Counted from the stretch's first letter, positions 17,029 to 25,594 are shown. The stretch is DNA of 64,000 nt from an uncultured Poribacteria bacterium (GCA_951828515.1 OX639992.1:3884217-3948216), one strand, 5' to 3'. The notes: generated by a model not told the origin, from the sequence alone. A program made the numbers and translations.

Positions 17029-17245
17029 TTATCTTGCGCTTCGATTAACGTGTTAATCTGTTCTGATATGGAGTCTGTTAGAATCACAAACTTACCGGTC
17101 ATGTCCTCTCGGGTGAGCGGGACCAATATTAGATACGTCGCCAAGTCTTCAAGTAGCTCTGTGGAATTGAGAGCGAGCCCTGGAACACCGTACGCAAGTG
17201 CCTCAAGCACCATGGAAAAGGATATGCCAATAACCGTTGGAAGCT
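17022..17245 (-). pseudogene. Central remnant of RRE-like glycosyltransferase
   Basis: Minus-strand codons read SFSMVLEALAYGVPGLAL, equal to the catalytic segment of the glycosyltransferase at 31600-33300 (PLSIVLEAMAYGAP), then SEQINTLIEAQ matching its SNTINQWLKP region. The residue at the first EX7E position is Gly, so this was an altered-type enzyme. The rest of its 3' part lies at 15459-15705. Confidence 0.78.
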
Positions 17246-17249
17246 GATA

Positions 17250-17480
17250 TGGTCGCTACTGACATCCAAACACAATAACGAACCGAAACCCTTAATTGTT
17301 GATTGTTTCTCTTAAAGACTGCATTTTTCGACAAAAAACGTGCATAATCAAAAAATAGTTCAAATTCACATTTTTCAAATTCCCGCCGAAATTTCGTTTC
17401 TCTCCTACCGCCACTGCTTTCAAGTTTTTCAATGATTTTCGTCATTTTTCAATGAGGTGGATTTCGTGCATAATCTAAAA
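17250..17480 (-). repeat. Displaced phosphohexomutase 3' end and promoter motif
   Basis: A third copy of the sequence found at 20600-20830: the EKLES-GG-RRETKF coding remnant (about 17370-17450) and the 38-bp motif (17312-17350). The promoter-like GTTATTGTGTTTGG breaks off at about 17260 and joins the glycosyltransferase remnant. A partial second motif (GATTATGCACGAAATCC) is at 17463-17480. Confidence 0.7.
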
Positions 17481-17525
17481 AAATGAAAAAATCAGGAAAA
17501 AAGTCTTTCTGAATGAATAAAGCCC

Positions 17526-20483
17526 CTATCTACGAGACACGGCATCCCCCGCTTCCGCAAGTGAGATATGGAACATCCCGCGCCGCTCGGTCGCCGCATA
17601 CAGCCTGTCTCGGTGAACGACAAGCGAGAGAACTTTACCGGGAACGCCCGGCGAGACCTGTTTCCATTCGCCATGCGTATCTAAGTGGTAAATCCCTGTA
17701 TCCCCCGCACCATAAAGCGTAGCACCCTCCACAGCGAATCTGTCTATACGAACTGCATCGGTGATCACGCGCCAGTGTGAACCTGTCTGTGAAGCTAAGA
17801 CCCCTGTGTCTGTCGCGACGTAAACCGTTGACCCCGAAAAGATGATCTCCGTGAAAGCGGTAAACGAGAACGGAAGGGACGACGTGATGTCCTTCCAACT
17901 GTTCCCGTCATCCAGCGACTGAAACAACTTGCCATCCCGCTTCCCGACGTAGATGGTGTCCCCTGAAACCGCTAACTTAAACCCTTTATCCAATGTTCCA
18001 TCAGGTGGTGTACCCGTGTCTACCAATCCCGTGTCTGTCCACGCTGTATCGCCGGGGTGCCTTATGAAAAGTTTCCGTTTATATTCGGCATAAAACGTAT
18101 CGCCACTGACTGCAAACGCACCAACTTTCACATGTTCTCTATGACGCAATGTGCCTACCAAGTTATCCTCGCCTCCATGTCCTTTCTCTTCACTATGTGT
18201 TGACACCTTAATGGATGGAGCATCCACTTCAAATATGGGCACCTCTTGAACCGGGACGATCCTATTACCATCTGCTGACAAACGGAAAACGCGCAAATTG
18301 TCTTTTTCAGATGAAATTACATAAAGGGTGTTCCGGGCAACCGTTAACCTTGAATGAGAAAAAATATTGATGTGAGGCTGTCTCTTCTCCATAGGACTGA
18401 GTGCAACATCACTAACGTCAATCCGAACGGTTTTCCACGACTCGCCGCCGTCTGTTGATTGGACAAGGGCATCACTGGTATGTGCGTAGAGTCTGTTATG
18501 GAGCACAATCAAATTCAGGATTCCGGTTCCTACAATTCCATCCATGAACAGATGCCATGATTCACCAGCATCAGTCGTCCGATAAACACCGAATTTCCCG
18601 GCTTTATAAAATGTGTTCTCATTCCCTGCCACAAATGGAAAACCGCTGAGTACAAACGAATCCCCGTCAAATCCGAGGTCTATCCACGTCTGTCCACCAT
18701 TTCTTGATAGAAAGCGAGTTGCGGTTTGTGCCAAGATCGTCTTGCCAACGACCAATAAACTTATCCCAGATGGTGCTATTACAGGACGCAATCCACCTAT
18801 CGGCGTTATTTCAGTCCATGACGCTCCCAAGTCACTTGAGTGAAAAGCCCTGCCCAAACCTGAATTGTCGTCATACATCTGATGCATGACTTCCGTTGGT
18901 TCTGATCCAATCTGTTTTAAGTCCCGAAAATCAGGTCCTGTTCCAACATAGAGACTCCCTTCGGCGGCGACTAAGGAATGGACGGAGCCTGGCACATCTT
19001 CAAGTAATCGTTGCCACGTGCCTGAATCCAGTCGATAGAGACCTTTGTCCGTGCCAGCAAACACCCTGTCTCCGACCACAACCATCGCAGAAATTGTCCC
19101 ACCCATCAATCCATCGTCAAGGAGAACCCATTGACCACCTATATCTGTAGAGCGGAACACCCCTTTATCTCGGAGGGCAAGATACATCGTAGAGTGCTCG
19201 CGGGAACTGCTGTTTTGTGCTTCATTGACGATTACTAACTCAATGGCATGTCCCCCTGGACGGGAGCAGAGTGCTTCCCATGTCTCACCATCGTCGGTTG
19301 AGGCAAATACCGTATCTTTGAAGACAATATAGAGCATCCCCTCATGTGCTGCCATGGGCATCCAAGAACCTTCAATCGGTAAGCTGCTGTTTACGAGTGT
19401 CCATGGCGGTGTGTCTGGACTTAGTCTGTAGATACCTGTTGGTGAAAGCGTGTAAATCGTCCCTGCATCAGTCGCGAATATATCAAAAACAGGACCGCCT
19501 TGTGGTCCCGCTGTCTGCGCCCACTGTGATGTGGAGAGTTGAATTGCCCCAACCTCTGCATGAGAGGCTACATCCGATTCAGAGATCTGCACACCAGTTC
19601 CTCTGCTGTTACGGGTTGTGACAGCACGCCCTGCCTGATTTCGGACAGCCGGTTTTGCATCAATGTTGAGAATGACAGGTGCGTCAATAATTTCAACCAT
19701 CGGTTCGGACTGTGCCTCGAAACTATACGGTTTCTGAAATCGGACGAGGTATTGGTTGCTCACACCCAACAGGAACATTACCACTAAAATTGCCGCCGCA
19801 CCAAAACCTATCCACGGTAGGAACGGCTTCCCCGCTGAAGGAGACACGGGTTTCATATCCGCAACTTTCCGCACGATGTTCTGTGTGAGACTCTCAGGTA
19901 ATTGGACACTCCCGAGCATCTCTTGAACTAAGAGTTCCTCGTCCTGTTTTAAACGCTCTCGCGCCCGCTGTAGCCGACTCGTAATCGTATTCACCGATAC
20001 ACCCAAAAACTTGCCAATCTCTTTTGCCGTCATTTCGCCGAGATAGTAGAGCGTCATGACGGTGCGTTCGCTCTCCGGTAGTTTTGCCAGAAGCTTCTTG
20101 ACGAGTTCCTGGTGATGTGAGTGGGACTCTTCTTCGTGTTGTGTCGATACATAGTGTTCGTAAAATGCTTTTTCCACTTCTGCCATGGGGACCTCCTCCA
20201 GCGATTCCATCAAAGATTTGTTCTCTCGGAGCCAGGTATTACAGAGCCGAGCTGTAGTGACATAAAGCCACCCAGAAAACTGATTGGGATCCTTTAACTT
20301 TGAGAGGTGTTTGTAGACGCGAAGGAAAGTGTCCTGCGTAATCTCTTCAGCGATGTGAAAATCCCCAACTTTTCGCCAAGCCAGTGCATGAACACTCTTC
20401 TGATGCTTTCGGACTAATGCCGTGAATGCTTCATCATCGCCCGCCAAAATCTTATCAATGAGTTGAACATCATCTTCTACCAT
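17526..20483 (-). CDS. ECF sigma factor fused to membrane helix and extracellular beta-propeller
   Basis: A 985-residue fusion. Residues 1-185 are a full sigma factor: region 2 around 20-90 (EEITQDTFLRVYKHLSKL, SGWLYVTTARLCNTWLR) and region 4 around 130-185 (LPESERTVMTLYYLGEMTAKEIGKFLGVS and a TSRLQRARERL recognition helix). One membrane helix follows at about 222-242. The remaining ~700 residues are BNR/sortilin-like propeller repeats with the S-T-D-x-G-x-x-W signature many times (STDDGETWEAL, STDGGESWKTV, TTDAGESWHLF). The layout suggests an outside sensor directly tied to an inside transcription factor. Fusions of this kind occur in Poribacteria and Planctomycetes, but their signal is unknown. 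Remnants of related genes lie at 2411, 4685 and 13618. The upstream region has the 38-bp motif and a TATACT box. Confidence 0.85.
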   Translation of the reverse strand: MVEDDVQLIDKILAGDDEAFTALVRKHQKSVHALAWRKVGDFHIAEEITQDTFLRVYKHLSKLKDPNQFSGWLYVTTARLCNTWLRENKSLMESLEEVPMAEVEKAFYEHYVSTQHEEESHSHHQELVKKLLAKLPESERTVMTLYYLGEMTAKEIGKFLGVSVNTITSRLQRARERLKQDEELLVQEMLGSVQLPESLTQNIVRKVADMKPVSPSAGKPFLPWIGFGAAAILVVMFLLGVSNQYLVRFQKPYSFEAQSEPMVEIIDAPVILNIDAKPAVRNQAGRAVTTRNSRGTGVQISESDVASHAEVGAIQLSTSQWAQTAGPQGGPVFDIFATDAGTIYTLSPTGIYRLSPDTPPWTLVNSSLPIEGSWMPMAAHEGMLYIVFKDTVFASTDDGETWEALCSRPGGHAIELVIVNEAQNSSSREHSTMYLALRDKGVFRSTDIGGQWVLLDDGLMGGTISAMVVVGDRVFAGTDKGLYRLDSGTWQRLLEDVPGSVHSLVAAEGSLYVGTGPDFRDLKQIGSEPTEVMHQMYDDNSGLGRAFHSSDLGASWTEITPIGGLRPVIAPSGISLLVVGKTILAQTATRFLSRNGGQTWIDLGFDGDSFVLSGFPFVAGNENTFYKAGKFGVYRTTDAGESWHLFMDGIVGTGILNLIVLHNRLYAHTSDALVQSTDGGESWKTVRIDVSDVALSPMEKRQPHINIFSHSRLTVARNTLYVISSEKDNLRVFRLSADGNRIVPVQEVPIFEVDAPSIKVSTHSEEKGHGGEDNLVGTLRHREHVKVGAFAVSGDTFYAEYKRKLFIRHPGDTAWTDTGLVDTGTPPDGTLDKGFKLAVSGDTIYVGKRDGKLFQSLDDGNSWKDITSSLPFSFTAFTEIIFSGSTVYVATDTGVLASQTGSHWRVITDAVRIDRFAVEGATLYGAGDTGIYHLDTHGEWKQVSPGVPGKVLSLVVHRDRLYAATERRGMFHISLAEAGDAVSRR

Positions 20484-20657
20484 GAGAATTCTCCATCATG
20501 AATGAACAGATCGGGGCATGCTAACATCTTCTTGAATTTTGCTTGCAACGGGTTTTCACGTGTCGGCATGAGACGGAGTTTTGCACGTCTCGTAAAGAGT
20601 ATACCAGACACAATTGTAAACCGAAACCCGTAAATTTAAACTGTTTGATTGTTTCTA

Positions 20658-20695
20658 TTAAAGACTCTCTATTTCGGCAAAAAACGTGCATAATC
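20658..20695 (-). promoter_or_regulatory. Conserved 38-bp motif upstream of sigma/propeller gene
   Basis: GATTATGCACG...GAGAGTCTTTAA on the minus strand. About 60 bp further downstream, toward the gene, are TTTACA and TATACT-like boxes (about 20600-20625), which are also preserved before the broken copy at 15240-15290. This conservation beside two paralogues supports a regulatory role. Confidence 0.55.
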
Positions 20696-20721
20696 TAAAA
20701 AAAATAGTTCAAATTCATATA

Positions 20722-22194
20722 TCATGCAGATTTTTCAGATTCCCAGCGGAATTTTGTTTGGCGTTTCCCTCCGATACTCTCAAGTTTTTCGCTGATTCTC
20801 ATTGTCTTTTCAATGAGAAGGCCCTCGTCGCCAATCGTTTCAACGTTGAGCCGCAGCAACGGTTCGGTGTTCGATTCTCGGAGATTGAACCGCCAATTTC
20901 CGTGTCCGGACCTATTATCAAGTCGTCGGAGACTTGTGTGAAATCTAACCGATAAACCGTCAACGGGCATTTCCATACAGGGATGGTTCCCCAAAGCGTA
21001 TATTTCTTGTTGGACGACTCCCATAGCATTTCGCATGTGATGAGTTTCAAAAGAAAAGTTAATTTCACCTGAGACCGGATATACTGCTCGGAGACGATCC
21101 ACAGATTCGGCAAGGGATGTTCTGTTCTGGCTGAGGTATTCGAGAACAAGTAGTAGCGGGATCATTCCATTATCAGCATAGAAATTCTCTCTGAAGTAAT
21201 AGTGTCCGCTCGCCTCTCCGGCGAAGAGTGCGTCGGTCTCCTGCATGTGGGATTTGATAAACGAGTGTCCGCATCGGTTGAGAAGCGGTGTGCCATTCGC
21301 TGAGACAACAGCGTTCTCTACCGCCCAGACGGCTCTTGGATCAAAGATGACGGTCCCTTCTCCTTTCTCTCGAAGGAGTTTTTCGGCAAGTAACGCTGTA
21401 ATGTAGCATCCTTCGACGAACACTCCATTTTCATCAAAGAAGAAACATCTGTCGGCATCTGCGTCCCATGCGACTGCCAAATCTGCTTTTGTCCGTTTAA
21501 CCGCCATCGTTGTTAATTCCCGGTTCTCTGGTCTTAGCGGATCAGGTCTGCCAGCGGGAATCTTGGAGAACGTGCCATCGGGTTGGGTAAACAACCGCTC
21601 GCAGATCTGGATGAGGGTTCCCGCTAACAGACGTTCGGCAATCTGCCCAGCAAGCCCACTATTGGCATTGATGACAATCCGCTTGCTGGAGAGCTGCTGT
21701 AAGTCTGTAAATGAATTTAGGTGCTTCAGGTAGGCATCCAGAAATGGAACAGGTTCAGGGATTGCGCGACCGTGTTTTTTTTGCTTTCCAGATAGGGTGA
21801 CCTTTTCGCTGGCATTGCGAAGGTCAAGGAGACCGGTATCGGCGGATATCGGTGTGGCATGCCGGCGGACGAGTTTCATACCGTTATATTCAGCTGGATT
21901 GTGAGAGGCGGAGATGACAATGCCACCATCTGTTTGGTAGTGCACGACGGCGAAATAGAGCATGTCGGTCGAAATCTGACCGAGGTTGAGGATATTAACG
22001 CCTGAGTCTATAAGTCCTTCGGCAACTTTTTGGAACAGCATCGGTGAGCTTTTTCGGACATCGTGTCCCAAAGCAACGATTTTTGGTTGGAAGCGATCGA
22101 CAAAGGCGTGGGCGATTCTATAAAAATCAATCGCTTCAAAGTCAACACCGAAAATGCCCCGAATATCGTATGCTCTAAATATGTCAAGATTCAT
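20722..22194 (-). CDS. Phosphomannomutase / phosphoglucomutase
   Basis: A 490-residue alpha-D-phosphohexomutase. The start is ATG 22192-22194, which overlaps the end of the upstream nucleotidyltransferase by 11 bp; the longer open frame is only a shadow. Motifs in order: FRAYDIRGIFG at the N-terminus, GGIVISASHNPAEYNGMK (phosphoserine loop), DADADRCFFFDE (metal loop), GEASGHYYF (sugar loop) and a C-terminal FNLRESNTEPLLRLNVE (phosphate loop). It interconverts hexose-6- and hexose-1-phosphates, feeding NDP-sugar synthesis. With the adjacent nucleotidyltransferase it could make the sugar donor for the four RRE-like glycosyltransferases (inference). Its 3' end has been copied twice into the 15-17 kb mosaic. 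Confidence 0.92.
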   Translation of the reverse strand: MNLDIFRAYDIRGIFGVDFEAIDFYRIAHAFVDRFQPKIVALGHDVRKSSPMLFQKVAEGLIDSGVNILNLGQISTDMLYFAVVHYQTDGGIVISASHNPAEYNGMKLVRRHATPISADTGLLDLRNASEKVTLSGKQKKHGRAIPEPVPFLDAYLKHLNSFTDLQQLSSKRIVINANSGLAGQIAERLLAGTLIQICERLFTQPDGTFSKIPAGRPDPLRPENRELTTMAVKRTKADLAVAWDADADRCFFFDENGVFVEGCYITALLAEKLLREKGEGTVIFDPRAVWAVENAVVSANGTPLLNRCGHSFIKSHMQETDALFAGEASGHYYFRENFYADNGMIPLLLVLEYLSQNRTSLAESVDRLRAVYPVSGEINFSFETHHMRNAMGVVQQEIYALGNHPCMEMPVDGLSVRFHTSLRRLDNRSGHGNWRFNLRESNTEPLLRLNVETIGDEGLLIEKTMRISEKLESIGGKRQTKFRWESEKSA

Positions 22195-22888
22195 TGAGGT
22201 ACTCCATCTTGAAGTGTTGCCGCGCGTATGCCAACCGCTCCGGGACACCAATATCAATCCAATCCGCATTGGTTTGTAGTGTGTAGAGATCACGGACATT
22301 TGGGAAAACGTCCCGCTCGATTGAGAAACTGTCCTGTTCTGTAGGAAATGCGTCGGCAATCCTTTGATTGAAGAGATACACACCACCGTTGATATAACCG
22401 GCACGGCAGGCAGGTTGTTTCTCACAAAAGGTTCGGATCCTTCCGTCGGCATCCGATACGATTTGGCCGTAGGGACGTATATCATCAACACGCACACTCA
22501 ACAACAACCCCATTATGCCTCCATGAAAACGATCTAACATCTCTCCCAACGAAAAGTTGGGAAGAAGAATATCTCCGTTCAGCACGAAAAAGGGCGAGGT
22601 CTGAACCTGTTTCATCGCGTTTTGAATCGCGCCACCGGTGCCGAGTCGCTTCTCCTCTTTTGCATAGCAAATACGCATCCCTGAGCGGCAGATACCCACG
22701 CGCTCATAAAGTACATGGTGTAGGTGCCCCGACGCAAGGATGATTTCTCTGACGTTCGCATCTCTCAACAATTGAATTTGCCAATCCAACACCGTTTTAT
22801 CCGCGATATCGAGCAAAACCTTGGGAATCGTTTTCGTAGTTTCACCTAACCGCGTTGCCAACCCACCGCATAGAATGATTGCTTGCAT
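22184..22888 (-). CDS. Sugar-1-phosphate nucleotidyltransferase (mannose/heptose guanylyltransferase-like)
   Basis: A 234-residue protein starting MQAIILCGGLATRLGETTKTIPK, the nucleotide-binding loop of sugar nucleotidyltransferases. It has the middle motifs GTGGAIQNA and FFVLNGDILLP (metal-binding Asp), a short sugar-binding YINGGVYLF, and a final WIDIGVPERL. The size and these motifs fit mannose-1-phosphate or D-glycero-D-manno-heptose-1-phosphate guanylyltransferase. The base and sugar are not certain. It overlaps the phosphohexomutase, so the two are translationally coupled and should act in sequence to make an activated sugar. It is downstream of the peptide genes on the same strand. Confidence 0.88.
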   Translation of the reverse strand: MQAIILCGGLATRLGETTKTIPKVLLDIADKTVLDWQIQLLRDANVREIILASGHLHHVLYERVGICRSGMRICYAKEEKRLGTGGAIQNAMKQVQTSPFFVLNGDILLPNFSLGEMLDRFHGGIMGLLLSVRVDDIRPYGQIVSDADGRIRTFCEKQPACRAGYINGGVYLFNQRIADAFPTEQDSFSIERDVFPNVRDLYTLQTNADWIDIGVPERLAYARQHFKMEYLNES

Positions 22889-22916
22889 AAAGTTTTTTTC
22901 AGGTTCTCTGAAATCT

Positions 22917-22992
22917 TATAGACATGGCACCCCACTGGGGGCTTGATAGGAATTCCTTTGAAGTTCTCCAGCGGAGGGTTTCCATGTCTATA
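22917..22992. repeat. 76-bp intergenic element with 11-bp inverted ends
   Basis: TATAGACATGG (22917-22927) and CCATGTCTATA (22982-22992) are perfect inverted repeats. The inside starts with CACCCCACTGGGGG. Related sequence, TATAGACATAGCACTCCGCTGGAGTG, is at the right edge of the window, so this belongs to a dispersed palindromic family. Confidence 0.65.
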
Positions 22993-23064
22993 GACAGTGA
23001 AACTGCCAGAAATGGATTGTCAATACATTAACAACCCCTTAGATAACTTGATTCAGAATCAAAA

Positions 23065-23328
23065 TCATTCGCACTGACTGTGCCATTCTCCTATACAGGT
23101 TGATGCACTCCACTCGTCGCACCAAACTGCGCAATACTCACCTTCCCCACAGTCACTACCCCCAGGAGTACACAATAAATGTGCCTGAACGGGAGGCGTA
23201 ACAATTGCCTGCGCGAGCAACACACTTGCGCTTGCTACACCCAAAGTCAATGGGGATTTAACACCAACACGCCCTTCCTCGGATTTGAGGAAATGACGAA
23301 TTCTATTGCGAACTGAGTTGTTTTTCAT
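23065..23328 (-). CDS. Cys-rich secreted peptide precursor (locus 2, peptide D)
   Basis: An 87-residue precursor with AAAGGAG before the ATG. The leader has a basic start (MKNNSVRNRIRHF), S-E-E-G at 16-19, a conserved VGVKSPLTLGV, a hydrophobic stretch, and VQA as a possible signal-peptidase I site. The core has six cysteines spaced 6-5-3-7-7, unlike its neighbours. It is the last peptide gene before the nucleotidyltransferase. The conserved leader with a changed core is typical of modified peptide families. A24 cleavage is expected after Gly19. A weak trace of a glycosyltransferase 3' end lies upstream. The activity is unknown. Confidence 0.8.
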   Translation of the reverse strand: MKNNSVRNRIRHFLKSEEGRVGVKSPLTLGVASASVLLAQAIVTPPVQAHLLCTPGGSDCGEGEYCAVWCDEWSASTCIGEWHSQCE

Positions 23329-23553
23329 CTATGGATTTCTCCTTTCTGCTGGTGCTCCAGGCCAGCGGGATGAGTTTCCTTATTGCTATCAGAAAACCCA
23401 TTTTCAGCACGAGGAGAAAAAGATGAAAATCTTCGATTTTCATTGCTTTTCCTCGTATCGCTTATGGGGTAGAGCTACCCCGCTGAAAATGTAAAAATTT
23501 TCAATAACCTATTACCTATTGTACAAGAATAAGTAAAATTATTTTTATGAATC
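23329..23553. other. Intergenic sequence
   Basis: No intact gene. The part next to the peptide start (about 23335-23420) resembles, on the minus strand, the C-terminal codons of the glycosyltransferase at 31600 (LKMGFLIAIRKLI), heavily decayed. A hairpin-rich stretch at 23415-23455 pairs AAAAATCTTCGATTTTCATT-type sequences. Confidence 0.4.
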
Positions 23554-23711
23554 CTACTCCGGTTTCAGTTCGCCCCACACCGTAGTTTGCAACTGATGTA
23601 AAGGCACCCTACATCGCCGTCATAGCGTCTATAAGCGGTCTGTTTCCCATCAGGCGACCACTCAGGAGGCTGTCTCCCCTCCGATTTCCCAAATAGGGGG
23701 CGCACATGAGA
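23554..23711 (-). pseudogene. TolB-like propeller gene remnant
   Basis: Codons reading VRPLFGKSEGRQ and WSPDGKQTAYRRYDGDVG match the middle of the TolB-like proteins at 24274 and 30085. They are followed after a frame change by TTVWGELKPE and a stop at 23554, matching the common C-terminus. Most of the gene between these is deleted. It follows peptide C just as intact TolB genes follow the peptides at 25595 and 31355. Confidence 0.8.
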
Positions 23712-23895
23712 GGCACAAATGCCGGGGCGCATTGTAGCAAAAGCCACCGCGCCCTGACTTTTCCTGAGATTGCCTCAGTTTGAAATACAAGCCCCTACTC
23801 CATAATCCTAAGGAGCCTGCTCGACATTCATGCCTTGATGTTTAGCCACCAATGCACGTTCCTACGCTGCATATGTGGGGAGGATTGGGACATTG
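23705..23895. repeat. ~190-bp repeat copy A (3' region of peptide gene)
   Basis: Nearly identical to 25450-25640. It covers the last codons of the peptide gene and its downstream region, including a GGGCGC...GCGCCC hairpin and CTGAG-GCAAT-CTCAG on the minus strand, which could act as terminator or RNA stabiliser. A shorter, diverged version lies at about 31290-31360. Confidence 0.7.
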
Positions 23896-24063
23896 CCAGT
23901 CATGTTGGCATGGACATGCCGTAGCGGATGTTGGTCCGATGATTGCTTGTGCCAGGAAAATACCTCCAGTCACAACTCCAAGTGTGAGCGGAGCCTTGAC
24001 ACTTACTTTGCCATCCTCAGACGCGAGGAATTCGCGGATTTTGCCACGAAGGTTATTTTTCAT
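23842..24063 (-). CDS. Cys-rich secreted peptide precursor (locus 2, peptide C)
   Basis: A 73-residue precursor, almost the same leader as peptides A and B: MKNNLRGKIREF, S-E-D-G at 15-18, then KVSVKAPLTLGV and a hydrophobic run to about residue 43. ATA at 47-49 is a possible signal-peptidase I site. The core has Cys50 plus the shared spacing C52-x5-C58-x6-C65-x4-C70 and ends CIGG. The upstream ribosome site is weaker (GATAGGAAA) than in peptides A, B and D. The upstream 100 bp are a remnant of a glycosyltransferase 3' end, and a TolB remnant follows downstream, so this is a copied peptide module. Confidence 0.82.
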   Translation of the reverse strand: MKNNLRGKIREFLASEDGKVSVKAPLTLGVVTGGIFLAQAIIGPTSATACPCQHDWQCPNPPHICSVGTCIGG

Positions 24064-24084
24064 CTCGGTTTTTTCCTATCTGCC

Positions 24085-24192
24085 GGTGCTTTTATGCCAG
24101 CGAGATTGATTTCCCAACGCTGGTTGAGAAATCCATTTCCAAGGCGAATTATTTCACTATAGGAGTAGAGCTCTCCCTTCGGAAATGCTTGA
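24085..24192 (-). pseudogene. Glycosyltransferase 3'-end remnant upstream of peptide C
   Basis: Minus-strand sequence reads KHFRRESSTPIV, a stop, then FALEMDFSTSVGKSIS, which aligns with the C-terminus of the glycosyltransferase at 31600 (KHFQGKGFTSV, FVLEMAFPTNVGKSILSE). The in-frame stop shows it is dead coding sequence now serving as the peptide leader region. Confidence 0.75.
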
Positions 24193-24273
24193 AAACAAAT
24201 ACAACCTCAGCAGCTCTAAGATTTTGAATAACATCACTGCTAAAGTATTTTCAAGGTGATTAAATCTAAAGCC

Positions 24274-25263
24274 TTATCTCTTTTTCACCTCCCCCCATGT
24301 TGTGGGTAGCGACTGCGGTTGTGGTGAAACGGGTAAGGCATACGCCGGGTCAAACCAATCCGCCGGAACATTCCAGCTACCAATAGCTGTCAGTTGTTCT
24401 GTAGGACCGTTTCCCAACACTGCTTTGAAGATTTGTAAAGACCATTTGGCTCTTCCATCCTGCTGTGCATAAAGCAGTGCATCTTCCCGCGGAGACCAGA
24501 CAGGCGAGGTAACCTTTGGACCAACTTCCCCCACAATTTGTGTAAGGTCTGTGCCATCACGATTTACAGTATAGAGGGTCTCTTTACTCTCAAATGCCTT
24601 AAGCGGCAACTGATTTTGCCAAGAAAAGGCAAGTTTGTCGCCTTTTGGAGACCAGGCGGGAATAGACCCGATCCACGTAGACATCGCTTTCGGTGGGAAA
24701 AACACCTTCTGTTTTCGTGTGCGCACATTGAGGATATGTATTTCCCAGCGGTCCTGCCCTGCTTGGACGACATAAGCTATCTCCGTCCCATTCGGGGACC
24801 ACGCAGGACTCCCTCCAATTGCCACCCGTTCTTCGTTTTTACCATCACTTGTGGCGATGTAGATGAATCGCTCGCCGAGATCCTGGCGCTCGTAAGCGAT
24901 CTGTTTTCCCTCTGGAGACCACGTCGGACATTCCCTATGTGCAGATTTTCCGAACACCCGTCGCACATTTTTTCCATCTGCATCCATCAAATACAGGTCG
25001 TACCACTCGTCACGGTCAGAGGCAAAAAGAATCTGCTCTCCTGTGGGTGACCAAGCACCATAGATGTCATCCGCGGGGTGGTTGGTTATGTTAATCTGCT
25101 CGCTTCCATCCGAATTCATCAGATACAGTTCCCGATTTCCTTCGCGACTTGCCCCAAACAGGATTTTCGCTGTGTCGGGGGCTTTTGCCAATACAGGACA
25201 GATTCTCGTCCCTAACAGCGCGATGCTGAAAGCGAAAATAAAGATCAGCATTGACGGTCTCAT
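24274..25263 (-). CDS. Secreted TolB-like (PD40 repeat) beta-propeller protein
   Basis: A 329-residue protein; the start is ATG 25261-25263 with GGAGGGA upstream. The signal peptide (MRPSMLIFIFAFSIALLG) ends near AKA. Repeats of the WD40-like PD40 type follow, each with (A/T)WSPxGxQIxFxS: GAWSPTGEQILFASDR, TWSPEGKQIAYE, AWSPNGTEIAYV, AWSPKGDKLAFSW and VWSPREDALLYA. The first repeat has FGASREGNRELYLMNSDG. Like TolB it should be a scaffold for protein contacts in the periplasm. It lies 331 bp downstream of peptide B, on the same strand. Its paralogue at 30085 follows peptide A in the same way, which suggests that propeller and peptide act together. Confidence 0.87.
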   Translation of the reverse strand: MRPSMLIFIFAFSIALLGTRICPVLAKAPDTAKILFGASREGNRELYLMNSDGSEQINITNHPADDIYGAWSPTGEQILFASDRDEWYDLYLMDADGKNVRRVFGKSAHRECPTWSPEGKQIAYERQDLGERFIYIATSDGKNEERVAIGGSPAWSPNGTEIAYVVQAGQDRWEIHILNVRTRKQKVFFPPKAMSTWIGSIPAWSPKGDKLAFSWQNQLPLKAFESKETLYTVNRDGTDLTQIVGEVGPKVTSPVWSPREDALLYAQQDGRAKWSLQIFKAVLGNGPTEQLTAIGSWNVPADWFDPAYALPVSPQPQSLPTTWGEVKKR

Positions 25264-25594
25264 AAAAATCCCTCCGAAATTTAGGATAGATACGTTAACC
25301 CGATAATCTACCATTAAAGGGCGGATACGTTGATATTCTCATTCAATTCATCGCCCCATTCCTAATTCTTTTCAATATCTATCCCTACTCCAACATCTGA
25401 CTGAATCACTTTGCCACACCTATCTTTCAAACTTACTTTTTCTAATGTTCAAAAACACATGAGCGGCACAAATGCCAGGGCGCATTGTGGCAAAAGCCAC
25501 CACACCCTGACTTTTCCTGAGATTGCCTCAGTTTGAAATACAAGCCCCTACTTTACAATCCTAAGGAGCCTGCTCGACATTCGCGCCTTGATGT
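25264..25594. other. Intergenic stretch between peptide B and TolB
   Basis: No gene. The half nearer the peptide (25450-25594) is part of the ~190-bp repeat that also follows peptide C. The rest is AT-rich without recognisable features, apart from the TolB ribosome-binding site at its left end. Confidence 0.5.

Noticed and set aside
22195-22497. Long N-terminal extension of the phosphohexomutase frame
   Set aside because: It overlaps the nucleotidyltransferase coding region, and phosphohexomutase similarity begins at the ATG at 22194.
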